Made by a program: the position numbers and the translations under genes
Notes under the pieces: generated by a model
The model's input: only the letters and a program-made list of their open reading frames with translations
Database searches by the model: none
Told to the model about the DNA's origin: nothing
Part shown: positions 36,751-49,378 of the stretch, one piece after another
Numbering within the stretch: position 1 is the first letter of the stretch
Layout of the letters: each line of letters opens with the position of its first letter
DNA from: Vitis vinifera
Lineage: Eukaryota > Streptophyta > Magnoliopsida > Vitales > Vitaceae
Assembly (NCBI RefSeq): GCF_030704535.1
Contig: NC_081810.1
Coordinates: forward strand, 2,709,501 to 2,773,500
DNA: 64,000 nucleotides
Direction: 5' to 3'

Positions 36751-38177
36751 TATTATTTTTTATTCTTAAAAACGGAAAATATAGTATTTTTAAATAACAA
36801 TTTTTAGTTATTTTATATTATTTTTACTTTTTTTTAATAATTGTTTTAATAAATAATTATATAAACATATAGAATAATTAAAAATAAAACACAAGATATA
36901 AATTTTATTTTTAAAATATTAAAAATAGATTAAAAACATTTTAGATTTCTAAATAAACTTTTATTTTATAAAAATCAAAAAATTATTTTCAAAAACTATT
37001 TTTCATGATTATTTTTAAAATTTTGAAAAATTACTTATAATATTGAAAAATCATTTATAGTATTTTATAGAAAAACATTTATTAAGTGATTCTTCTAAAA
37101 ATATTTTTATATAAAATACTTTCCTTAAAAATACAGTCAAGCATACTCTAATTTTTATAAAAATAAAAAATACTTCCACACATTATAAAAACGTCAACAT
37201 TTTCAAAATAAAAAAGTGACAATAAAAGAAAATGACTCGCCTCATCAACAAATTAAAATAATGGTTGTTTGGATTATTAATCAAGTTTTAGAAATTAATC
37301 TATGATTGGAAAACAAAAATTAGGTTTTAAATAATATAACAGGGTTTTGGGAATTAAATAGGATATTTGAGCTCGTTTGGTAACTATTTTTTAAAACAGT
37401 TTTTAAAAATTGTTCTTTTATATTTTGTAAAACAAAAGTTGGTTTGAAAACCTCAAATGTCTTTCACCTATTTTTAATATTTTTAAATATGTTTTAATCA
37501 TTCTACCCAACTCTTAGTAAATAAGTGAAAAATAATAGAAAACGATTAAAATATAGAGAAAAGGCCTTATTTTCTATTTTTAATAATAAAAAATAGAAAA
37601 TAGTTTTTTTTTTTTTGTGAAACCAATTTTCTTAGGTTTTTTGTTATGAAGATGGGAAAACTGTGCTTGAAAACAATTACGAAATAGACCATGATTTTTA
37701 AATGATATAATGTAGTCTTGAAATTTATACATAATATAATAATTAATTATTGTAACACTTTAATAATTCAACTTAGCACACACTAAATGTCATACTTGAA
37801 ACTCATATTGAATTATAGTTTATAACATCTTTAATTGCTTTTCATCAACATAATTATAAGTAATTTTACTTTAACACTATGTTTGCTTCAAATTACTAAA
37901 AAAGAAAAAAAATGTTAAAAAATGATTTTACCTTGTTTTATGAAAAATACAAAAAAAAAAATCAAATATAATTAAAATATAAAAATAATTTATTAATTTT
38001 AAATATATCTTTTATTTTTCTTCTTTTTAAAATTTTCCTCCTATTTTCTTTCCATTGTATTTTTCCTTAAATTTTATTTTCTAGAAACCAAGCATATGCC
38101 ATGATTAGGAAAATAGACTTTGATAGTTAAGTTTTCAAAAACTTTGAATATATAAAATAATCCCGGTGACATAACAA
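36620..38177. other. AT-rich intergenic DNA with MITE-like fragments
   Basis: No gene is seen. A TA microsatellite lies at 36729-36754. GCTCGTTTGGTAACTATTTT at about 37372 marks one end of a MITE-like element whose other end is not certain. The promoter of SEC62 should lie just above 36478; I saw no TATA box there. Confidence 0.5.
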
Positions 38178-38182
38178 CAATG

Positions 38183-38686
38183 TGTAGAAAGAGTGTAAAT
38201 AATTTCTATTTTTATTTTTAGGAATTATTTTTAATTTATTTTATTTTATTCTATTAGTCTTGTATTTTTTAGAAGAGTCTCAGAATTATTGTTATTTTAT
38301 TTTATTCATTATATTTTTGGGAAGAGTCTAGTGGAGTCTCATTCATAAATCCCCTTCCACTTTGAGTCATATTCTAATCACAATTAAATTCTCATTGTGA
38401 CTGTGTTAGTGGCCTATAAAAACAGGTATCCCGAGCTTGAATATTTTGAGGAAGTATTTTCATATATCCATTTGAAGGAATTTTTTCTAAACCTGAGCTG
38501 TACAAAGGCTTATAGATCTGTTTATAGACCATTGGTACCCTAATGCACCGAGTTCATCTTCGAGGAGGGTGGATCTATTTCAAGAATTTATCACACCTCA
38601 ACCGATAAATTTTTTTTCTTATTTATTATGTTATTTGTGTGTATCTTTTTTACTGGTCTTTTGTTTTCCTAGCCTTAAATCCAACA
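38183..38686 (+). mobile_element. Solo LTR (504 bp), probably copia type
   Basis: Starts TGTAGAAAG, ends ATCCAACA, and is flanked by the 5-bp direct repeat CAATG (38178-38182 and 38687-38691). A TATA box TATAAAAA at 38415-38422 gives plus orientation. No internal sequence remains. The copia assignment rests on its size and AT-rich style; the ends and the duplication are read directly. Confidence 0.82.
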
Positions 38687-39082
38687 CAATGAAAACGATT
38701 TTCTCAGAACTGTTGACTGTTCACTTAAAATCCAAAATTTTCCAACGGTTAAGGTGAAAGGGCCAGATAGCATGTGATTTGTAGGGACAGTGGCTTTGAT
38801 TGGTAGGGACAATGACAATGGCTTTGACCCATGATGGCTAGCCTTCTTACGGGTCAAAGATAATTCATCGTGGAGTTAAGCCATCAAAAGCAAAGGACCC
38901 TAGATTGGTGGCATTCAATGGATGGTGGGTATTATAAACGCATTCCAATTAATGTAATTTATATGACATTTCGATTCAACGTAGCTGTCCGTTTAAATGT
39001 CAATGCCCACCATTTACTTCCTAATTCAATAGATAATTCCAATTTCTCAAGTGACATCTTATACATTGTACCTTAGTTATTA

Positions 39083-39946
39083 TCAAGGTTTGAAATATCA
39101 GTAAATACGAATTTTAAGGATATATCGAAAGTATGATGAATCGAAAATTATTCAAAATTTATTAAAATATTTGAAAAAAACTCTAAAAATGATGAATATA
39201 AGCAAAAATATAATGTTAAAGTTATTTTTTAGGGTAATTGATACGAGTATGATTAATGATAATATTTATTAAATTTTTATAAAAAGTTGTTTGAATTCTT
39301 TTAATATATTTATATTAATTTATTTTAAAATTTTAAAAATATTTTTATTAAAACATGTTTTATTACATTTTAAGTAAAAAAATTAAATTGATTTATATAA
39401 AATATTATATTTGAGATTTAATTTTTAAAATTTTATTACAAATACGATAATTTTTTTTATTAATACTAATTTATTTTAAACAATTAAAAATTATTAATAA
39501 TTTATCTTATCAAATCAATTTTAATTTATAAAATATTAGGACTTCATTAAATTTTTTTTATATTGTAGCAAATTTTGAGTAAAATTACATTTTTAATATT
39601 TTAAAATAAAAACATTTAAAATTAAATAAAATTAAAAGGATAAATAAATAAATAAAATTAAGAGTGAAGTGACGGTAATTTTTTTAAAATAGGATTAATG
39701 AGATAAATATAAAAAGTAGTTAAATAAAAGGATAATATAAAATAAAATGATATTATAAATTTAAAATAAAAGATGTACTAAAAATAAATAATTTAAAAAT
39801 AGATAAATTAAAAAAAAATCATAAAACCGGTCACCTACATTGACTTTTTCTAAGATTTTGTTGAAATTCTTGTTAATCGATAAATGGTGTTTCAGGTCCA
39901 TCAATATCCGATATTTCGATGAAAAAACCAACATTTCAATCATTGG
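39083..39946. mobile_element. Non-autonomous DNA element with CGATAT-style ends
   Basis: CAAGGTTTGAAATATCAGT at the left matches the reverse complement of the right end (CAATGATTGAAATGTTGGT). The interior of about 0.86 kb is extremely AT-rich, with motifs such as GATATATCG and CCGATATTTCG near the ends. No coding capacity. The same style of sequence recurs at 52690-53455. Confidence 0.5.
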
Positions 39947-39949
39947 TTG

Positions 39950-40606
39950 TGTAACGACATCCCTTTTGTGACCATGGCAGATTGCACCAACCCCACACAT
40001 CACCCTTCTATTAGACATGTGGCATCCCTCCATCTCTCTCCGGACAAGCACAAACAGGTCGGAACACCCAATTCGGCCCCTAAGTATCAATGGTCGACTA
40101 CCTTGTGTTCCCTTAAGAGTGCATGACGCGTTCCAAGCAGGTTCCCTAACTAGCTCCCACGAGCAATCATTCTTCCCCCTACCAGAAGTACGCTCGACGG
40201 GATGTCTCCTTGTCCTTTCAGGCGACTTGCTACACTCTATACCATGCCGCCTGCAGACTGAGATGACAGGCTAGCCACCAAGTCACCCCACCAACAATCT
40301 CTATCAGTCGCTTGAAGGATGATGATTGCTCTGCCATCCTCTATGCTGCCATCATGACTACGAAAGTCAATAAGTCATCTCAGTACAAATGTGACAAGGC
40401 TCCAAACACTATAAAAGCCTTCCTGCGGCCCAAAGGCAAGAAGGGGGAGTATTCTAATCCATTCTTTCCCAAGCTCCTAAAAAGAGGGCATTCTCTCTAA
40501 CTATTCATCTGACTTGAGCTTCGGAGGATGTGTTTGAACATCCTATCCGAACATCTTTTACAGGAATAGGGGAGAAGTGTTTCTTTCGATTAACTTAGCA
40601 TCAATA
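39950..40606 (+). mobile_element. Decayed LTR related to the 10877 solo LTR (657 bp)
   Basis: Starts TGTAACGACATCCC and ends TTAGCATCAATA, against TGTAGGGACCCC and ACATCAACA in the 10877 LTR. A TATA box TATAAAAG lies at 40410-40417. The 44-bp block 40521-40564 aligns without gaps to 11356-11399 with 8 differences. Flanks GGTTG (39945-39949) and GTTTG (40607-40611) may be a worn 5-bp duplication. It sits immediately beside the end of the 39083-39946 element. Confidence 0.65.
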
Positions 40607-40611
40607 GTTTG

Positions 40612-41950
40612 TTATTAAGAATTGTCTTTCATTAGGGAGGTAAGTGATGCCTATATGTTGTAGTCATAGCAACTTTGAGGGTGTATCCACTTAGGTTAAT
40701 GCTCTTGTGGATTTTTACCTTCAAGTTTCATAAAGCTTAACTAGACTAATGGTTTTGATTGAACATTTGTGTTTAGGCATAACAATATCTGTTTTCCTTT
40801 AGTCTAGTTGTTTTTCGGTTCATGGTGTTCAAGAGATGATGTCACATCATATCACTTGGAATAGAAAAATGATAACAATTACTTAAACACTATAGTTCTT
40901 GACATCTAATGAAATCTTTCCTTTTTTTGTTTATTTGAAAGGCAATCATTTACATATCCTTTAGAAGGAAAGTAACAAACCAGCTTTTGATAATGGGTGG
41001 TTGAAAAGTTCTTTTGTTTATATTTTATAATCTTGTACAAAGATTTATATAAATGAAAGACCTTTACTTTTAATAAAAAAATTTTAATTGGGCGGATGCT
41101 AAGTGAGGGTAGGTGTTGTTTTCCGTAACATTTTATTTTTTTACCTTTCAATAATGTTATATACTTTCTATGTGTTTGGGATGCTTTTTGGGCACCCTTT
41201 CTCTTTATATATATTATCTTGATTCGACATATAAAAAAAAATTCTTAGTGAAAATTAGGAGAGAAGAAAGGTTGCACCACCCAACACATAAGTGTCACGT
41301 AAAAAATAATTATAAGTAGGTTACTTGCCATGTTTGAATATTTTGAGTTAAAGTTTGACCACTACATCTCATGTATGAGCTCTACACACGGGTTTTGGGC
41401 TAAAATAACCTTATTACGAAAAAAAAAAATTCAGTTTAACTATTTTGCAAAACTTATTTTCAAAATGATAATTTTATTTTCATATATGAGTCATATCATT
41501 AAAATATATTTTTTTTTTAAAAATTTAAATTGAAGTCTCAATTAGCAATTGAGGTTTTAATTGACACCTTAATTGATACTTGTGACTTTATTTTTAAATC
41601 GAGTAATTGAGACTTTATTTTTATGGGAGAATAATGTAACACTTATATGATGATATAGAAACCATATTAAATATAAGTTTTAAAAACGACCTAAAAGATA
41701 TATTTTTGTATTCAAACATGTCATTTTGACTCAAAATTCCACACATAACCCAACTTGACCAGCCTAGGGCTGAGCCCTAAGCTCCAATCCAAAGGCAATC
41801 TCCAACATATTTGTGAGGGAATTTCATCCCCTTCAACTTGAATTAAAATTTGATGGCTACCATTTAATTTAATTTCAAACATTTTCATTATTTATTTAAT
41901 TTTGGGTTTGTCAAAAAGCCCAGTTCGAAACCCAAGTCGAATTAAGCTCT
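40612..41950. other. Intergenic DNA, no gene seen
   Basis: AT-rich. Short frames near 40906 and 41330 have no recognisable features. The last part (41900-42060) is the likely promoter and leader of the downstream gene and contains AGCCCAGCCC-type motifs common upstream of plant housekeeping and plastid-protein genes. Confidence 0.5.
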
Positions 41951-42064
41951 TAGCCCAGCCCAAAGAAGTTTGTTGTAAAGGAAGCAAAACGGAGAAACTA
42001 AAACGACGTGTTTTCCTTATTGAAGATAGACAGTGGCAGTGGTTGTGGTGCACCCATCGTTCAA

Positions 42065-44938
42065 ATGCTTCTTCTGCAATCTCTCTCTCCGTCACCACTT
42101 CCACCGCTCTCTCTTTCCTCCGGACAACCCATCTCTCAGTTTCTATCACACTGTGTTGGTAATCATCCCACCTGGAGTAGGAGGAGAAGATCATCAGCAA
42201 GCTCTGTTTCTACTGTTCATGCAGTTGATAAAGATTCACAGCAGTTCGAGGTTGACCCAGATAAGGCCCGTGAAGCGCTTCAGAAGCTCGATCAGCAGCT
42301 TCAGTCTCTGTCCCAGAAACAAGATACTCCTCCCAGGAAAACTGGTACTTTCACTCTCTGTATTTACACTTGCCTCCGTACGTACTGATGAACTTGGAAA
42401 AATTTTGAACTTCTGATGAAGTTTTTTTGAGGGTTGCAGCGAGTGTGATTTGATTTTCATGTAGGTGGTTGCATGTAGATTTGTGGGTTGGATTTATATT
42501 CTCTGTTTGACGAAACGCACTTTTTGTTTTGCTTGGTTTGGATAGATATGTGGATTTGCGTTTGGTTGAACGGCCATGGATTGGAGACTGCCTGCTATGG
42601 TTTTGATTCGCTAATTTTCCAGCAATTTTCTTTGAGGGTCTGATCTAGAAATTGTCCAAATTGATCTGTCCATGGCTCTACTTTTGCAATAATTTAATTG
42701 TTCAATCCAATGCTTCCCAAATTGTTCAAGTTCCAAAATTTTGTCTAAAGTCGGGCTAAATTAGCACTAGGAGACAGACCAAATGTGACCATCTTCAGGC
42801 TTTAATGGTAGACAATGTTCCCTCTTCGGGAGTAAGTTCAGTGTTGGAATTTGGGTGATTAGAACCAATATACCCCTTTTGATTATCTAGGGCTAGCATG
42901 GATTTGGGGAGTGAAGGTAACCATGTTGGATGTTCTGTTTTTTAGCTTTGTAGTTGAAGAATGTGGTTACCAGTTTAGAGTATTTTAGAAACATTTCAAT
43001 TCATATTTCTTATGGATTCTCAAGAAGAAAGAGGTTATGGTCACTTTGGGGAGTAGTGGGTGTGGCTTATGCAGTGATGTATGTGTTCTGTGGTGCAGCT
43101 TAACAGATAATTCATTGTTGTAATCTAGTACAGGTGGTGCCACATATGTTCTTGCTATTATTGGAACTTGGAAGGAATTTCAATTTTGGTTTTTCGGTAT
43201 CATGGATTGTGTTAAAATCTTAGTCTGCAAGAAACATTTCTATTTCCCCAAGACATACTTACACTGCTGTTAGAGTCAATTTTTGATGTTAACATGAAGC
43301 AACAAGCAGGACAGGTTTTGGAATGCAATGACTATTATCTAAAATTTAGATCTCCCTTTCAAACTAATGGGCTTTGTGACCAAGTCTGTGTCATATTATA
43401 AAGGCTCATGTTGATATACATATATTGCAATCATTCTTTAACAGCTAATGTTTTTTGGACAAGTGGTGGTGTAATATGGTACTAGAGTGTTGGTTCCCAA
43501 ACGTCCACAGTTCGAACCTCTTTGGCTCTTTCTTGAGTGTGAGTATGAGATGGAGAGAGTGCTCTATCTGTGGATTTTGAGAGAGGTGCTGACTAGATAA
43601 GAAGGCACAATGAACTGTCCATCCCTTGTTTAAGAAAGCAGTGAGCTTTTCAGAAGGGCACTTTGAAGCTATACAAACAAACTGGTTATTGAGACTATTA
43701 CAAATGATCTCTGTTGACCTATGAAAGATAACTTATATTAAGAATTATGTATAAGCAGATGGATTTTGGTTACCTTTGGCCTTTTTGGAGAAGCCCCCGT
43801 ATGGGATGGATGGGGGTTTAGTGTCATGCAACTGGCTGCTATCTGCTCATAAATATAGGGAATATTGTGTTTGCCTTTTGGGTTCACAATTCTTGCCACT
43901 GGTTTACCACCAGAAGGGTTAATAAGATTCAGGTGATTCGTACGCAAGATTGTGATTATTTAGAAACTTCAATGCAAGATTATGATAGTTCTGAAACTTC
44001 AGCCAAAAAATTGCACCGATGAACTTTTCTAATTTAAACATATTCTTCTATATAGTATACGAGATGTATGTGGTATCTCAGCATTGTATGCCATATGATA
44101 GGTTAGCAAATTGTGTTACTGATTGAGCTCGCATATTTCTTCTTTTTCCTCTTTGGATTGCTAAAATCAGCCTTTGAGTTTTAAATGGCTTAAAATCAGA
44201 AACAAAAATGTCAAAATCTGAGGAATTCTAATCTAAATTTGAAGCTTTCCCATGACATAGATTGGACTATGAATTCAAATTTGCACCAAGGATCAATCTA
44301 CATTTTGATACCTCTCTCAACAAGAGTGCTTTTGGTTGGAAGTTTTTATGATGATCGGGTTTGTGCTGGTAGTTGTATAGGCTGCTTTCAGTTTAATTCT
44401 TCAAGAGCTGCATAAGATTTATACATACAGCAACGGTTTTTTTCTTGTGGCTAAGTTATTAAACATACCTAAGAGAACATGATAATCATCTATATATAAG
44501 ATTAACTTTTGAAAGCTCAACAAAATCGGATTTCTCCAATGTGTTTGAGCTGTATGGTTTGCTTTAATGGCTGTCATTTTCTATAATGGTCTCATTCTCA
44601 ATGAAGTGTTGAGTAGAAACACAATAGAATCTCTCGATTTCCATGGGAAAGATATCCTGCTTTTTCAAGTAAGGAGTCATTCTTCTTTCTGGGGACAATG
44701 AGTTTGAATTCATTTACATTTGTAATCCATTGAGTAAAACTTGGTATACTAATATTATCTGTGTTTGTAATCAACTGCAGCTTCAAACCAGAATCTTGCA
44801 GGGGATCAAATGAGAGAAGAACCGGTGGAGTTGTCGGGATCGTTTCTAGCATATTCAGCTCTTGCACTCGTCGTCTTCACCATTTTCTACAATGTACTAT
44901 TTCTTACAGTGATACAACCCTCCATAGATGGACAATAG
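42065..44938 (+). CDS. Putative plastid-targeted single-pass membrane protein, unknown function
   Basis: Two coding exons, 42065-42344 and 44781-44938. The junction G|GT...CAG|CT is in phase, giving 145 residues. Residues 1-50 are Ser/Leu/Pro-rich with an Arg cluster (SRRRRSSASS) and almost no acids, like a chloroplast transit peptide. Residues 58-83 (QFEVDPDKAREALQKLDQQLQSL and beyond) look like a short amphipathic helix or coiled coil. Residues 114-137 form one hydrophobic span (FLAYSALALVVFTIFYNVLF), followed by a short tail ending SIDGQ. I recall similar uncharacterised plant proteins ending PSIDG but cannot name a function. Thylakoid or envelope location is inference. The ATG at 42065 is the first in frame. 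A small extra exon in the 2.4-kb intron cannot be excluded. Confidence 0.7.
43437..43640 (+). repeat. Possible decayed tRNA-like repeat in intron
   Basis: CACAGTTCGAACCTC (about 43508-43522) resembles a tRNA B box; upstream GTGGTGTAATATGG is a poor A box. No A tail or duplication found. Weak. Confidence 0.2.
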
Positions 44939-45584
44939 CCAGTTTTAACTACTACTGCTACTGTGACAAAAGCTCCAAATTAGCAGTTTTGAGATGGTGG
45001 CTTCTAATACCAGAAGCTGAAGTTTTGGCTATTTGTAAGCCAAAAAAAGGAAGATTTTTATTTTATTTTGTTGCAGAAAACTCAAAGCAATAGTAAGAAT
45101 TTCCAGGCCTTGTTTGGACTTTGGACTAATCTAGGCCTTGTTTGGACTAGCGTTTTGCTTTTAACTTTGGCTAGAAGTTGAAATTAAAATCATTCTTTTG
45201 ACGGGATGGTTTTATATTATTGGACATTAAATAATTTCTCCTTTTTTGCTTTTAAATTTAAGCATAAAGTTGAAATTAAAATCATTATTTATTACTTATC
45301 CTATATATTCATACATTGGTGTTATCATCTATAATTAGAGATGACAATGAGACGGGTTTTTACGGTATCCGTTTTGCCCTACCCCTAATAGGATGAATTT
45401 AAAATTTAAATAAAAGGGTTAAGGGTGGGTTTGGGATGGCAACCCGTCTTGAGCATGCCTGTTGTCATCCCTAAACATAATCTATATTATTTGAAAATGA
45501 TAGCCCTTGAAATAACATTTTCCTAACCAAATTCAAGGGCTATATAAAGTGAAACATTTTCCTAACCATAAAATATTTTATGGT
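44939..45584. other. 3' region and MITE-like sequence flanking the copia insertion
   Basis: Contains the 3' UTR of the upstream gene, then two copies of AGGCCTTGTTTGGACT (about 45106 and 45133), the style of a MITE end. It closes with an inverted-repeat stretch (45543-45584) into which the copia element inserted. Confidence 0.45.
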
Positions 45585-46233
45585 TGTTACCATCCAATAA
45601 AGAAGAATACCCTGATTTCATATATACTGGAATAGTTAACTGGGTGAATACCCTAACTACATATGTACTGGAATATTTAATAGGGTGAATACCCTAACTA
45701 CATATGTACTGGAATATTTAACAGGGTGAATACCCTAACTACATATGTACTGAAATATTTAACAAGGTGAATACCCTAATTTATATATACACTGGAATCT
45801 CCTGATTAAAAACAATGAGTAGAAAAATAATAGCGGAAGCATACCTGAATCCATTGAAGGAGAAACCTTATAGGAAAAAAAAAAAACCCTTTGAGATGGT
45901 CTTCCAATTCTAGCCACTAGATTCTGTGTCAATTTCTCTCTGAGAGGATTTTCAGAAATTGGAATGCGTAGTCGTAGAATGGGGACCATAACCCTATTTA
46001 TAAACTGCTAGGGCAGTTTTAATTTTATCACAATTATATTTCTGCCCCTCATAGAAATAATAATTGTCTAATGGTATCTACACAATAATCTCATGACAAT
46101 TATACCCTTAAGCCAATTAATCAATTATTAATTAGATCACTATATTTAGGCTTAATTAAATGATAGCACACACATTTTAATTATTTGCATGTGTGGCCCA
46201 AATTATAGATTAATTACAAAAATTAATCTAACA
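45585..46233 (-). repeat. 3' LTR of the copia element
   Basis: TGTTACCATCC at one edge and ATCTAACA at the other. Contains four 41-bp tandem repeats (45625-45788) and, on the minus strand, the TATA box TATAAATAGGG (45992-46002). Confidence 0.95.
45625..45788. repeat. Four 41-bp tandem repeats inside the LTR
   Basis: Each unit starts TACTG and has the hairpin-capable core GGGTGAATACCC, in which GGGT pairs with ACCC. The fourth unit has diverged (AAGGTGAATACCC). The same array occurs at 51869-52032 in the other LTR. In the sense direction it lies downstream of the TATA box, so it would be transcribed. Confidence 0.85.
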
Positions 46234-46243
46234 ATCTCCCACT
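46234..46243 (-). other. Polypurine tract
   Basis: AGTGGGAGAT on the minus strand directly before the 3' LTR, the priming site for second-strand synthesis in LTR elements. Confidence 0.75.
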
Positions 46244-46654
46244 GGGCCACATGCATATGTAATCAAATAAATGTGCTTAACCTTATGAGCTCAAAATTTG
46301 CTATCATGTCCTTAGGGTATATCCGAACAATCTCGTCCATTAACTATACTGACATAGGATCAAGGTGGTCTATGTTACATCAATCGTTACTAGACCAATC
46401 AATGGTCACATATATCTGCATAGCTAAATGACATAGATCAATCATGAGTGCATAACATGGAAATTACATGCAATGTGATCTATTCATGTCTATTTCCAAC
46501 TGGTCCTACTTAACTTTATTGAGATAAAATCTTTAGCATAATTTAACAGAGTGCAATGAAATGAATACTTTATTTCTGCAGAACACAATCCAAATGTATA
46601 GATAAAGTCTAAACATAACATAGAGCAATATACAATAAATAATACAAACTCCCA
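46244..46654 (-). other. Non-coding spacer between pol and 3' LTR
   Basis: About 410 bp with no open frame of note. Its style resembles the relic at 1500-1830. Confidence 0.6.
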
Positions 46655-48433
46655 CTAAATTTGGATATCCTCAAATGAGACAACACCCATATGAGCAGTG
46701 TGCTCATGAAAGACCTTGGGTGGTAATCCCTTTGTAAGCGGATCCGCTATCATGGAGTTTGTTCCAATATGCTCTATGGATATCTGTCCACTCTGTACTT
46801 TTTCTTTTACAACTAGGAACTTGATATCAATGTATTTTGATTTTGTAGAGCTCCTGTTGTTATTGGAATATAAAACTGCTGATTTATTGTCACAAAATAT
46901 CTTCAATGGTCTTTCAATACCATCCAGAACACGCAGCCCAGTGACAAAATTTCGTAGCCATATTCCTTGATTGGATGCCTCATAACATGCTACAAACTCT
47001 GCTTCCATGGTGGATGAAGTTACGAGTGTCTGTTTGGCAGACCTCCATGAAATTGCTCCACCAGCCAACAGATAAATATAGCCTGATGTGGATCTTCTGC
47101 TGTCTTGGCATCCAGCAAAGTCGGAGTCGGAATACCCAATCAACTCTAATTGATCCAATCTCCTATATGTAAGCATGTACTTTTTTGTTCTCTGTAAATA
47201 TCTCATAACCCTCTTGGCTGCTCTCCAATGATCCATTTCAGGGTTACTTAGATATCTGCCTAACATGCCAACAATGTACGCAATATCCGGACGTGTACAT
47301 ACTTGAGCATACATTAGACTCCCCACAGCTGAAGCGTAAGGAATCTTTTGCATTTCTTGACTTTCTAAATTATTTTTAGGGCATTGATTAAGACTGAACT
47401 TGTCTCCTTTAGCGACAGGGGTATCACCTGGTTTGCTATTTTGCATGTCATACCTTTGGAGGACTTTATCAATATAGGTCCTTTGTGACAATCCTAAAAT
47501 ACCCCTAGAACGATCTCGGTGTATCTGGATTCCTAAGACAAAGGAGGCATCACCAAGATCTTTCATCTCAAAATGTTTTGATAAAAATCTCTTGGTGTCG
47601 TGCAATATGCTAATATCATTTGTGGCTAGCAATATGTCATCGACATATAAAACCAGGAAAATATACTTACTCCCACTGAATTTGTGATACACACATTCAT
47701 CCATAAGATTTGCCTCAAAACCATATGAGACAATAATTTGATGAAACTTGAAGTACCACTGACGAGAAGCTTGCTTGAGCCCATAAATGGATTTAGTCAA
47801 TTTACAAACCATATTCTTTGAGTCTTCGGACACAAAATTTTCTGGTTGTACCATATAAATTGTTTCATCAATGTCACCATTGAGAAACGCTGTTTTAACA
47901 TCCATTTGATGTAACTCAAGATCATAATGTGCAACTAGTGCCATGATTATCCTGAAAGAGTCCTTCGTAGAAACTGGAGAGAAGGTCTCTTTGAAGTCAA
48001 TTCCTTCTTTTTGAGTAAAGCCTTTAGCTACAAGACGTGCTTTATATCTTTCTACATTACCATTTGAATCCCGCTTGGTTTTAAATATCCATTTACAACC
48101 AATGGGTTTCGTACCAACTGGTAATGGGACAAGTTCCCAAACTTTATTGTCTTGCATAGATTTGTACTCTTCATTCATGGCTTCAATCCATTTCTGAGAG
48201 TTGGAACTTTTCATGGCTTGCTGGAAGTTGATTGGATCATCTTCCATCATTCCACTTTCTACCTCACGTTCCTGGAGATATACGATATAATCGTCCGAAA
48301 TTGCATTTCTCCTCTCTCTAGTGGATCTCCTTAATGACATATTTTCTTGAGGTTGTTGAGTTTGTTCTTCAGGAGCAATGTCCTCATTTGCAATTAAGGG
48401 TTGAACAATATTGTCTGTTGGTTGAGGATCCAA
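46655..48433 (-). pseudogene. Copia pol: reverse transcriptase and RNase H (segment A)
   Basis: A 592-codon open frame, intact in this part. In order: linker with RRSTRERR; RT start WIEAMNEEYKSM; KARLVAKGFTQ; VKTAFLNGDI carrying the first catalytic Asp; YVDD catalytic pair; then RNase H motifs SDSDFAGC, RRSTSGY, SSTMEAEF and STKSKYIDI. The last is usually KHID in this group, so Tyr replaces His. It is part of a polyprotein and has no start of its own; upstream protease and integrase are defective. Segment A runs to 48530, where it joins segment B. Confidence 0.9.
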
Positions 48434-48530
48434 ATTTACTTCTTGATCAATGATAGGTAGTGAAACCTGTACATTATCAAAAGCAATAGTACATCCCTCT
48501 TCCTCCTCAAAGACAATATTCCTAGCCTGA

Positions 48531-49378
48531 TCTCTTTGAAGTCAATTCCTTCTTTTTGAGTAAAGCCTTTAGCTACAAGACGTGCTTTATATCTTTCTAC
48601 ATTACCATTTGAATCCCGCTTGGTTTTAAATATCCATTTACAACCAATGGGTTTCGTACCAACTGGTAATGGGACAAGTTCCCAAACTTTATTGTCTTGC
48701 ATAGATTTGTACTCTTCATTCATGGCTTCAATCCATTTATGAGAGTTGGAACTTTTCACGGCTTGCTGGAAGTTGATTGGATCATCTTCCATCATTCCAC
48801 TTTCTACCTCACGTTCCTGGAGATATACGATATAATCGTCCGAAATTGCATTTCTCCTCTCTCTAGTGGATCTCCTTAATGGCATATTTTCTTGAGGTTG
48901 TTGAGTTTGTTCTTCAGAAGTAATGTCCTCATTTGCAATTAAGGGTTGAACAATATTGTATGTTGGTTGAGGATCCAAATTTACTTCTTGATCAATGATA
49001 GGTAGTGAAACCTGTACATTATCAATAGCAATAGTAGATCCCTCTTCCTCCTCAAAGACAATATTCCTAGCCTGATTTCTCCCCCCAAACTCAACATCCT
49101 CAAAAAATGTTGTAGTTCCCGTCTCAAAAATTGACCTAATAGCAGGATCATAAAATTTAAAACCCCTTGATCGCTCTGCATAGCCAATAAAGTAGCTGCT
49201 AACTGTTTTAGAGTCCAATTTCTTTTCATGAGGCTTATAAGGTCTCGCTTCAGCTGGACATCCCCAAATATGAAAATGCTTTAAACTGGGCTTTCGACCC
49301 GTCCAAAGCTCATAAGGCATTTTAGCAGCTGCTTTAGTTGGCACCCGATTTAGGATATAAGCTGCCGTTTTGAGTGCT
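48531..49378 (-). pseudogene. Copia pol: duplicated integrase-C/RT-N segment B
   Basis: Contains, in the sense direction, the integrase C-terminal part (TAAYILNRVPTKAAAKMPYE, LKHFHIWGCPAEARPYKPHE) and the linker into the RT start, stopping after KEGIDFKE. Positions 48531-49075 repeat 47986-48530 of segment A with an offset of 545 bp. Beyond that it carries integrase sequence that A lacks. A few substitutions separate it from A and C (for example TATGTTGG for TCTGTTGG near 48960). Confidence 0.85.

Noticed and set aside
45625-45788. CRISPR-like array (regular 41-bp repeats)
   Set aside because: The units are head-to-tail tandem repeats without unique spacers, inside a plant LTR.
46716-47172. 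Plus-strand frames within the copia pol region
   Set aside because: Reverse-strand shadows of the RT/RNase H frame.
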